DNA of 28,340 nt from Novosphingobium sp. UBA6272 (GTDB lineage: Bacteria > Pseudomonadota > Alphaproteobacteria > Sphingomonadales > Sphingomonadaceae), in contig NZ_DJUW01000029.1 in assembly GCF_002440635.1 (NCBI RefSeq), positions 1-28,340 of the forward strand. Reading direction: 5' to 3'. The notes beneath the pieces were generated by a model. It searched no databases. It had not been told where the DNA came from and saw only the letters and a list, made by a program, of their open reading frames with translations. A program made the translations under genes and the position numbers. Below, piece after piece: positions 22,362-28,340 of the stretch (its first letter is position 1; every line of letters starts with the position of its first letter).

Positions 22362-22750
22362 CGCTGGAAGAGCTCAACCGCGCCCTGCTGGTCGCGCCGT
22401 TTCACCGCTGGCTGAACTTGCGGATGGTCGAAGCTGACGCAGAGCACATCCTGATCGAAATGCCATGGCGGGACGAGATGATCTCCAACCCCACGCTCCC
22501 GTCGATGCACGGTGGAATTCTCGCCTCGTTGATCGATCTGACGGGATTCTATGCAGTCCTGGCCTCAGGAAACATGTGCAAATCCACAGCCGACCTGAGG
22601 GTCGATTACCATCGGGCAGCGAGCCGCCAGACGCTTCATGCCGAAGGGCGGCTGATCAAGGCCGGGAAATCGCTAAGCGTTGCCGACGTGCGCATTCACG
22701 ACGAGGCCGGGACGCTGGTCGCCAGCGGTCGCGGGGCCTACAATATGTAA
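22358..22750 (+). CDS. PaaI-type hotdog acyl-CoA thioesterase
   Basis: The product is a 130-residue single hotdog-domain protein. The helix motif SMHGGILASLIDLTGFYAVL (HGG plus Asp) is the PaaI/YdiI-type catalytic segment and the end RIHDEAGTLVASGRGAYNM is the last strand. Such enzymes hydrolyse stalled or toxic acyl-CoA esters and free CoA. It is translationally coupled to the upstream hydrolase by a four-base overlap and ends the P450 operon. A related C-terminal remnant exists at 4885-5019. Confidence 0.9.
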   Translation: MTLEELNRALLVAPFHRWLNLRMVEADAEHILIEMPWRDEMISNPTLPSMHGGILASLIDLTGFYAVLASGNMCKSTADLRVDYHRAASRQTLHAEGRLIKAGKSLSVADVRIHDEAGTLVASGRGAYNM

Positions 22751-22778
22751 CGGGCATTGTTGCCAGCCCAAACCGACT

Positions 22779-23243
22779 TCAGTCCGGGTCTAGACCACTG
22801 ATATTGGCTACCATCCTGGAGAGCGTGGAGCGCATTTGGTCGATGTCCTCAAGGGGGACGTTGCGGAGCAATTCCAGATATAGTCGATCGGCGGCCTTAC
22901 GCACCGAGGGGAGGATTTCGATTGCTTTCGGCAAGGGGTGCAAGGTCCAAACCCGCCGGTCTCCCCCGGCCGCGCGACGTTCAGCAAGGCCTGCCGCTTC
23001 GAGCTGATCGACGATATGGCCCACTGAAGCCCGTTCGAGATCCAGTTGTCGCGCGAGCATGGTCTGGTTCAAGCCGGGCGTGCGCATGATATACGACAGC
23101 GCCCGCCATTGCGGAGTGGTCATGTCGAACGCGGCCATCGAAACCGTAAACATGCGCCTGAGTCGGCGGGGAACCTCCTCGATCAGGAATATCAACTCAT
23201 CCGCTTCGGTAACAAACCGTTCGTGCTGCGCCGCGTCAGACAT
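22779..23243 (-). CDS. MarR-family transcriptional regulator
   Basis: The product is a 154-residue regulator. The winged helix-turn-helix is at about residues 38-105 (MTTPQWRALSYIMRTPGLNQ, then LARQLDLERASVGHIVDQLE and the wing RRAAGGDRRVWTLHP). Helices at both ends would form the dimer interface. It is divergent from the efflux operon at 23387, the usual layout for a ligand-released repressor of a multidrug pump. It converges with the thioesterase gene, with 28 bases between stops. Start ATG 23243. Confidence 0.93.
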   Translation of the reverse strand: MSDAAQHERFVTEADELIFLIEEVPRRLRRMFTVSMAAFDMTTPQWRALSYIMRTPGLNQTMLARQLDLERASVGHIVDQLEAAGLAERRAAGGDRRVWTLHPLPKAIEILPSVRKAADRLYLELLRNVPLEDIDQMRSTLSRMVANISGLDPD

Positions 23244-23302
23244 GCGACATCTGATAGCGCATCTACGTGATCGTTTAAAGCATTATTGTTGCAAGACAGA
23301 TT

Positions 23303-23316
23303 GTAAATATTTTTAC
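23303..23316. promoter_or_regulatory. Candidate MarR operator
   Basis: GTAAA (23303-23307) and TTTAC (23312-23316) form a perfect inverted repeat with a 4-base centre. It lies in the AT-rich divergent region between the MarR gene and the efflux operon. A direct repeat of ATTGT (at 23285 and 23300) lies just left of it. Its position and symmetry suit repressor binding; it is not a verified consensus. Confidence 0.4.
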
Positions 23317-23386
23317 TACCTGCTATCGACGCGCCGTGACCCTATCTACCGAGCAACCAAAACCCAAGTCGAAGACAAGCCATACC

Positions 23387-24823
23387 ATGCGCGTGGCTGG
23401 CATCGCTCTGCCGTTGATGCTGGTCGCCTGCGTTGCGGTCCCCGATGCTGGGGTTCGGCCCGCGATGCACACCCCCGATACAATCGAGGTATCGCAGACA
23501 CTCGCCGCGCGCGGCAACACCGCCTGGCCGCCAGATCAATGGTGGCGTCTGGCCGGCGATCCGCAGTTGACCGCGCTGATCGAGGAAGGTCTTGCCAACT
23601 CGCCCCAGGTCGCTGTGGCCGTAGCCCGGATCAAGCGGGCCGAATCCGAAGCGCAAAGGGCTGGAGCCGCACGACTGCCATCGCTTGGTGCCGAGGCGGA
23701 AGGGGGCTTGCGGCGTCAAAGCGGTAACAACGGCCTCCCCGCGCAATTCCTGCCCGATGGCTGGAAAGACTACGGTCAGGCCTCGCTGACATTCGGATTC
23801 GACCTAGACCTGTGGGGGCGCAACCGCGCCGCCCATGCAGCGGCGACCTCGGAGGCCCGCGCGGCGGTGGTCGATGCCGCGCAAGCCCGGCTCGTGCTGT
23901 CGGTCGCGATCACCGCCGCCTATGCCGAACTGGGCCGATTCTACCGCGAATACGACAATGCTGCGTCGATACTCGCCAATCGCCGGTCGACGCGAGACCT
24001 TGTCGCCCAGCGCCACGGCAGCGGGCTCGACAACCTGGCGAGCCTGCGCCGCGCCGATGCCGAAGTCGCCCTCGCCGAACAGGACCTCGCGGCGATCTCC
24101 GAGAACATCGGTTTCCGCCGCAACCAGCTTGCCGCGCTGGTCGGTGCCGGGCCGGACCGCGGTCAATCGATCACCCGCCCGCCGCTTGCACCCTCCACTC
24201 CTTCTGGAGTTCCGGCGGGCATCAATACCGATCTGCTGGGCCGCCGTCCCGACATCGTCGCGGCGCGCGAACGGGTCGAAGCGGCGGCAAGCAAGGTAAA
24301 GGTCGCGCGCGCCGGCTTCTTTCCTTCGATCAACCTCAGGGCGCTGGTCGGCTTGCAGGCGCTGGGGCTCGGCAATCTGGTCGATTCCGGGTCGCTGTTC
24401 GGCAACGTCGGTCCCGCAATCAGCCTGCCAATCTTTCAGGGCGGTGCCCTCAAGGCGCAATACGGCGGCGCCTGGGCGGCCTATGACGAGGCAGTCGCGA
24501 ACTACAACCAGACGGTGGTCACCGCTTTTCAGCAGGTCGCTGATGCTGTCACCCAGCGCGACGCCGCGGACAAGAGGCTTGCAGCTGCCCGAACTGCGCT
24601 GACCGCCAGCGAGGACGCCCTGGCATTGGTCCGTCGTCGCTACGAGGCGGGCCTTTCCAGCTATCTCGACGTACTCGCCAACGAACGCAGCGTCCATGAC
24701 CTGCGGCTCGTGGTGATTGGGCTTGAGACATACGAAAGGGGCGCGACGCTCGCGATGATCCGGGCGTTGGGTGGCGGCTTCGATACCGCCGCCGCCCGGC
24801 CAACAGGACAGACAGGCCAATGA
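23387..24823 (+). CDS. NodT-family outer-membrane efflux lipoprotein (TolC-like)
   Basis: The product is a 478-residue outer-membrane channel. A short lipoprotein signal ends in the lipobox LVAC (Cys15), then come two outer-membrane-efflux repeats (about 45-240 and 260-460) with the usual features: QWWRLAGDPQLTALIEEGL, FDLDLWGRNRAA, LGRRPDIVAARERVEAA, and YEAGLSSYLDVLANERS. ATG 23387 gives a compact signal peptide; an in-frame GTG at 23336 would add 17 polar residues before it and is less likely. The stop overlaps the adaptor start (ATGA). It forms the exit duct of the three-part pump. Confidence 0.93.
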   Translation: MRVAGIALPLMLVACVAVPDAGVRPAMHTPDTIEVSQTLAARGNTAWPPDQWWRLAGDPQLTALIEEGLANSPQVAVAVARIKRAESEAQRAGAARLPSLGAEAEGGLRRQSGNNGLPAQFLPDGWKDYGQASLTFGFDLDLWGRNRAAHAAATSEARAAVVDAAQARLVLSVAITAAYAELGRFYREYDNAASILANRRSTRDLVAQRHGSGLDNLASLRRADAEVALAEQDLAAISENIGFRRNQLAALVGAGPDRGQSITRPPLAPSTPSGVPAGINTDLLGRRPDIVAARERVEAAASKVKVARAGFFPSINLRALVGLQALGLGNLVDSGSLFGNVGPAISLPIFQGGALKAQYGGAWAAYDEAVANYNQTVVTAFQQVADAVTQRDAADKRLAAARTALTASEDALALVRRRYEAGLSSYLDVLANERSVHDLRLVVIGLETYERGATLAMIRALGGGFDTAAARPTGQTGQ

Positions 24824-25965
24824 CCGAACCAGCAACCGAATTGCCAGCGATCGATCCCGAACTCTCCGCTGCGCGCAAGGGAACGCGCAGAAAGTGGCTA
24901 AAGCGGCTGGCGATCGCTCTTGGAGTGGTGGGTCTTGCCTGGGCTGCATGGTACCTGCTGGTTACGCGAAACCATGTCGGCACCGATAACGCCTATGTGA
25001 ATGCACAGATCGCACAGGTCACGCCGCTGGTCGCGGGATCGGCGATCGAGGTTCTAGTAGAAGATACGCAGCAGGTGAAGGCAGGGGACGTGCTGGTCCG
25101 GCTCGACCAGGCCAATGCGAAGATTGCCGTAGCGCAGGCCCAGGCCGACCTCGCCGCTGCCCGCCGCCGTTTCGGTCAGGCGGTTGCGACCAACGGTGCC
25201 CTGTCGGCGCAGATCGACACGTCGAGCGCGGCTATTGTCCAAGCGCAGGCGCGATTGCGCAGCGCCCAGGCCGAGTTCGACAAGGCCAGGATCGATCTTC
25301 AGCGTCGCGAGACACTGGTTGCCAGCGGAGCCGTGTCTGGCGAAGAAGTCACCCAAGCACGTAGGACCTTTGCCACCGCCAGCGCTGCACTCGATGCCGC
25401 TCGCGGTGGGATATCGGAGGTCAGTTCGGCCCGCCGCGTTGCCCAGGGCCAGTTCGCGGCCAACGATGCACTGGTGCGCGGCTCAAACATCGACACCGAT
25501 CCCGCTGTGCAAGCTGCCGCGGCGCGGCTCGACTCGGCGCGGCTCGATCTTGAACGCACCGAAATCCGGGCGCCCGTTTCGGGGGTGGTGAGCCGTCTGC
25601 AAATTCAGGTCGGGCAACGACTGAACCCAGGACAGATCATCATGACCATCGTCCCGGTCGACAAGCTCTATGTCGATGCGAACTTCAGGGAGAGCCAGCT
25701 GCGCCGCGTCCGCATCGGCATGCCCGTCACTCTGACCTCGGGCCTTTACGGTGGCGACGTTGTTTATCATGGCAAGATCACCGGCTTTGCTGGCGGAACC
25801 GGATCGTCAATGGCGGTTATTCCGGCCCAGAACGCCACCGGCAACTGGATCAAGACTGTCCAGCGTCTCCCGGTGCGGATCGAACTCGATCCTGCCGAGC
25901 TACGGAAACATCCCTTGCGCGTCGGGCTGTCGATGGAAGTCGAGATCGATGTTTCTCGAAGGTAA
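24820..25965 (+). CDS. EmrA/HlyD-family membrane-fusion adaptor
   Basis: The product is a 381-residue periplasmic adaptor. There is one N-terminal transmembrane helix at about residues 27-49 (LAIALGVVGLAWAAWYLL), then the EmrA-type TDNAYVNAQIAQVTPLVAGS lipoyl segment, a long coiled-coil hairpin (about 95-220, Ala/Gln/Arg-rich), and the second lipoyl half IRAPVSGVVSRLQIQVGQRL with the beta-barrel VDANFRESQLRRVRIGMPV. It bridges the MFS pump to the outer-membrane channel. It is coupled by overlap to the NodT gene and followed by the pump after six bases. Confidence 0.94.
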   Translation: MTEPATELPAIDPELSAARKGTRRKWLKRLAIALGVVGLAWAAWYLLVTRNHVGTDNAYVNAQIAQVTPLVAGSAIEVLVEDTQQVKAGDVLVRLDQANAKIAVAQAQADLAAARRRFGQAVATNGALSAQIDTSSAAIVQAQARLRSAQAEFDKARIDLQRRETLVASGAVSGEEVTQARRTFATASAALDAARGGISEVSSARRVAQGQFAANDALVRGSNIDTDPAVQAAAARLDSARLDLERTEIRAPVSGVVSRLQIQVGQRLNPGQIIMTIVPVDKLYVDANFRESQLRRVRIGMPVTLTSGLYGGDVVYHGKITGFAGGTGSSMAVIPAQNATGNWIKTVQRLPVRIELDPAELRKHPLRVGLSMEVEIDVSRR

Positions 25966-25971
25966 GGCACG

Positions 25972-27501
25972 ATGAGTAGCGCCAAACCCGAAAGCGCTGG
26001 CATTGCCCCGTCGCGGCAATTGGCCGCCGGGCTGGTGCTGGCGCTGGCCAATTTCATGGTCATTCTCGACCTGACCATCGCCAATGTCTCGATCCCGCAT
26101 GTCGCTGGCAGCCTCGGGATCACGCTTGAGCAAGGGGCCTGGATCATCACCTCTTACGCGGTAGCTGAAGCGATCTGCGTTCCCTTGACCGGGTGGATCG
26201 CGGGACGCTTCGGTTCGGTGCGCACCTTCGTCGTCAGCATGGTCGGCTTCGGCATTCTTTCCTTCTTGTGCGGTATTTCAATCACAATGGGGATGCTGGT
26301 TGCATGCCGGATCGGCCAGGGGATCTTCGGCGCGTTCCTGATGCCCTTGTCGCAGACGCTGCTCCTGAAGGTCTTTCCGCCGGAAAAGCGCAACATGGCT
26401 TTGGGCATGTGGGCTGTCACACTGTTGATGGGGCCAGCTCTTGGCCCGATGATCGGAGGCTACCTTACCGAGAACTACAGCTGGCATTGGATATTCCTGA
26501 TCAACGTGCCCGTTGCGATCCTTTGTATTGGCGTGGGTATCGTGTTGCTGAAGCCCGTCGAAACCGATCGGCAGACCCAGCCCATCGATTTCATCGGACT
26601 CGCCCTGCTGGTCCTTTGGGTGGGTTGCCTGCAACTCGTGCTGGACCTTGGCCGCAACCATGACTGGTTCGCCGATCCGATGATCGTCGCGCTATCGATC
26701 ACCTCCTTTGTCTGTCTTCTGCTCTTCGTTATCTGGGAGCTAGGCGAAGATCACCCGATTGTCGATTTGCGGGTGTTCAGACACCGGGGGTTCAGCGTCA
26801 GCCTGACAGTGCTGTCGCTCGCATTTGCTGGCTATTTCGCGGGTTTTGTCATTGTCCCCCAGTGGCAACAGGCCTGGCTCGGATTCCCGGCGACTTCAGC
26901 GGGATTGTCGTCATCTTTCTCCGCCACCGGCGCACTGTTTACAGCGCCACTGGCGGCCTTCTTGATGAGTCGCCTCGACCCCCGCCTGTTGGTCTCGGGC
27001 GGTATCGCCTGGATTGCGGCGACGACGCTCGTCCGAACGACCTGGACGACGGACGCCGATTTCTGGACTCTCAGCATTCTGCAGTTGGTTCAGGGCTTGG
27101 GGGTGACCTTCATGATGCTTCCGCTCATGTCGCTCACCCTCAACACCGTCGATGACAATGAAGTGGCGTCGGCTGCCGGCCTTCAGAGCTTTATGCGGAC
27201 CATCGCAACGGCGGTAGCGACCTCGATAACGCTCTCCTACTGGGCCGACACGCAGCGCCTGGCGCGGAGCGATGCCGTCGGAGCGATGCAACCGGAAGCC
27301 GTGCAGGATAGCTTGACCGGACTCGGGTTTCCGCCCGATCAGGTGCGGCAGATTCTCAGCAACATGGTCGATCTCGAAGCGACAACCCTGGCGCTCATCC
27401 ATACCTTCTGGGCCACCAGCGCCATCCTGCTCTTCGCCGCCGCTCTCATCTGGCTCGCTCCACGCCCGACTAGATCGGGCGGGATGCCGCTGGGGCACTG
27501 A
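25972..27501 (+). CDS. EmrB/QacA-type (DHA2) MFS drug:H+ antiporter
   Basis: The product is a 509-residue inner-membrane transporter with about 14 hydrophobic segments. The DHA2 start is LANFMVILDLTIANVSIPHVAGSLG (motif D1), followed by the motif A loop GWIAGRFGSVRTF, MLVACRIGQGIFGAFLMPLSQ (motif B, with Arg), and the motif C-like GPALGPMIGGYL. With the adaptor and channel it forms a proton-driven three-part pump of the EmrAB-TolC type for lipophilic compounds. The ribosome site AAGGCACG lies directly before ATG 25972. A small hairpin (GCACTG 27495-27500, CAGTGC 27504-27509) spans its stop codon. Confidence 0.94.
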   Translation: MSSAKPESAGIAPSRQLAAGLVLALANFMVILDLTIANVSIPHVAGSLGITLEQGAWIITSYAVAEAICVPLTGWIAGRFGSVRTFVVSMVGFGILSFLCGISITMGMLVACRIGQGIFGAFLMPLSQTLLLKVFPPEKRNMALGMWAVTLLMGPALGPMIGGYLTENYSWHWIFLINVPVAILCIGVGIVLLKPVETDRQTQPIDFIGLALLVLWVGCLQLVLDLGRNHDWFADPMIVALSITSFVCLLLFVIWELGEDHPIVDLRVFRHRGFSVSLTVLSLAFAGYFAGFVIVPQWQQAWLGFPATSAGLSSSFSATGALFTAPLAAFLMSRLDPRLLVSGGIAWIAATTLVRTTWTTDADFWTLSILQLVQGLGVTFMMLPLMSLTLNTVDDNEVASAAGLQSFMRTIATAVATSITLSYWADTQRLARSDAVGAMQPEAVQDSLTGLGFPPDQVRQILSNMVDLEATTLALIHTFWATSAILLFAAALIWLAPRPTRSGGMPLGH

Positions 27502-28095
27502 TCCAGTGCGCGGCTGCAATGTCTTCCGTTCCAGGGTCGTCACCAGAGCCGACAGAAGACTCCCCCTTGGCAGAGCCGAAAGCGCTGCGTTCCAACTACG
27601 CCAATCGTGCAAGAGCGCGATGTCGATTGTATCAAGGCAAGCAACCGTCAATTTGGAGACTTTCGCAACCCTGTCCTGCTAACGTAGAGAGTCTGCATGC
27701 TTGGCCATTATGCGGCTTCTGATTGCAGTTCGCACACCCAACCGGTTACTGATGGGCCGTAGTCGTAGATTTCCATTGCGTAGTTAGTCGTCGGCTTGTC
27801 GGCTGGATTGACAGTAGTAAAGGGGCGCGCCTAAATTGGGTTTCGCGCAACCCCATCTGCACAGCACGCCATCGAAAGGCGTGACGTGAAGCGTTTCATA
27901 ATTTTTGCAGCCACCGCTGTGCTCGGGCTTCAGTCCCATGCACGTGAAGTGGCCGTCGAGGACTTCTCCCAGCTTAGGCTGAAAGACGGCAATGCAGCTG
28001 ATCCAAGCCCCTTAGAGCTTCCCCCCGAGCCAGTTGCAGACGTGGCCAGTGTCCCCCGTCAGCACCAATGGCACAGATTTGACGTTGTGATTTAA
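27502..28095. other. Gene-poor stretch with possible decayed coding fragments
   Basis: No confident gene is visible. Three weak coding-like pieces exist. A plus-strand frame ending TAG 27685-27687 finishes with CIKASNRQFGDFRNPVLLT. A minus-strand frame ending TAA 27708-27710 includes NPADKPTTNYAMEIYDYGPS and WVCELQSEAA. A GTG-started 69-residue plus-strand frame (27886-28095) begins MKRFIIFAATAVLGLQSHA, like a signal peptide. None has a recognised family or clear ribosome site. The stretch probably holds remnants left by insertion of the IS3-family element to the right. Confidence 0.4.
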
Positions 28096-28152
28096 GGAGT
28101 GTTGGGGCTTCGTCGTAGTGACGAAGGAACGAAGATGAAGTCCCAACACTCC
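28096..28152 (+). repeat. Nested hairpin around the IS3 orfA start codon
   Basis: GGAGTGTTGGGGCTT (28096-28110) pairs with AAGTCCCAACACTCC (28138-28152), 14 of 15 positions. Inside, CTTCGTC (28108-28114) pairs with GACGAAG (28120-28126). The ribosome-site-like GAAGGA (28123-28128) and the ATG (28135) lie in or beside these stems. Such structures near transposase starts are known to block translation of read-through transcripts in several IS elements; the left end of the element is probably at or near this repeat. Confidence 0.65.
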
Positions 28153-28340
28153 TTGAAAAAATCGCCGGTAAAGGCTCCTGCTGAGCGGGTCGTGAAGGAC
28201 ATTCGGCGGCAGACCCGTCGCCATTTCTCGGCCGAAGACAAGATCCGCATCGTGCTCGATGGGCTGCGCGGCGAGGACAGCATTGCTGAGCTGTGCCGCA
28301 AGGAAGGCATCGCGCAGAGTGGCCTGCTGCCGGTTTGGCG
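28135..28340 (+). CDS. IS3-family transposase OrfA, partial (runs off window)
   Basis: ATG 28135 opens MKSQHSLKKSPVKAPAERVV, followed by KDIRRQTRRHFSAEDKIRIV and LDGLRGEDSIAELCRKEGIAQ, a typical IS3-family OrfA helix-turn-helix. The frame is still open at the window end (68 codons plus 2 bases). The last residues (SGLLPVW) differ from the family's usual YY-x-WSK wording, so a small frameshift or base change near 28318 is possible. GAAGGAACGAAG precedes the start but lies in a hairpin. The catalytic OrfB would be beyond the window. Confidence 0.82.
   Translation, partial: MKSQHSLKKSPVKAPAERVVKDIRRQTRRHFSAEDKIRIVLDGLRGEDSIAELCRKEGIAQSGLLPVW

Noticed and set aside
23804..24949. 381-codon minus-strand frame opposite the NodT gene
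   Set aside because: It is antisense to an outer-membrane channel with all its motifs, and its translation is Arg-rich with no domain.
26911..27651. 246-codon minus-strand frame over the end of the MFS pump
   Set aside because: It mostly overlaps the transporter antisense and has no recognisable domain or ribosome site.
27886..28095. 69-codon GTG-started frame with a signal-peptide-like start
   Set aside because: It has no ribosome site and no recognisable mature domain, and lies in decayed DNA next to an IS end; kept only as a note in the gap entry.
1..28340. tRNA, rRNA, CRISPR arrays, phage genes or a defence system
   Set aside because: No cloverleaf-like genes, regularly spaced repeats, integrase, capsid or nuclease genes were recognised by reading; no search tool was available.

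Overview
The window looks like an accessory, catabolic region of a sphingomonad (Alphaproteobacteria, order Sphingomonadales; Novosphingobium, Sphingobium or Sphingopyxis-like). This is inferred from long TonB-dependent receptors with an EIVVTATRR-type TonB box and aromatic C-termini, IS66/IS630/IS3 elements of alphaproteobacterial type, GC-rich codon use, and a 'P450 + acyl-CoA dehydrogenase pair + thiolase-fold/DUF35' catabolic layout. Genus cannot be fixed from the sequence alone.

Layout. (1) 1-1781: C-terminal barrel of a TonB-dependent receptor, broken or cut at the left edge. (2) 1782-5019: an AT-rich gap with a strong hairpin-plus-T8 terminator (possibly the end of a small RNA), then nested insertion sequences: a 5' relic of one IS630-family element, a decayed IS66 element (tnpC, tnpB and tnpA remnants), and inside it a complete IS630-family element (3292-4341) with TA target sites and a probable -1 frameshift between its two ORFs. 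Just right of the IS66 remnant is the 3' end of a lost PaaI-type thioesterase gene. (3) 5095-5868: NUDIX hydrolase. (4) 19657 down to 5960, minus strand: a compact run of ten genes with mostly overlapping start/stop codons: GntR/FadR-type regulator, FMN-dependent nitronate-monooxygenase-family oxidoreductase, COQ4-family protein, Cys-less thiolase-fold protein, DUF35 Zn-ribbon/OB-fold protein, two acyl-CoA dehydrogenases, FadD19-like acyl-CoA ligase, Baeyer-Villiger monooxygenase and alpha/beta-hydrolase, followed by a complete TonB-dependent receptor. (5) 19868-22750, plus strand and divergent from the regulator: CYP153-like P450, adrenodoxin-type [2Fe-2S] ferredoxin, alpha/beta-hydrolase and PaaI-type thioesterase. 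(6) 22779-27501: MarR-type regulator divergent from a three-gene efflux operon (NodT-type outer-membrane lipoprotein, EmrA/HlyD adaptor, EmrB/DHA2 MFS pump). (7) 27502-28340: no confident gene, then the start of an IS3-family element whose orfA start lies in a strong hairpin.

How the parts may work together (inference): a hydrophobic aliphatic, alicyclic or terpenoid compound enters through the TonB receptor and is hydroxylated by the P450/ferredoxin pair. A derived ketone is turned into an ester or lactone by the Baeyer-Villiger enzyme and opened by a hydrolase. The acid is activated by the CoA ligase, desaturated by the acyl-CoA dehydrogenase pair, and cut by a retro-aldolase built from the Cys-less thiolase-fold protein and its DUF35 partner, as in steroid side-chain degradation (Ltp2 with the DUF35 part of ChsH2). 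A ferredoxin reductase, an alcohol dehydrogenase and an enoyl-CoA hydratase are not in the window. The GntR regulator between the two divergent arms is the natural switch, and the MarR-controlled pump could export toxic substrate or intermediates.

The most interesting part is this two-armed catabolon: I know of no described pathway with exactly this gene combination, and it includes a COQ4-family protein in a degradative operon.
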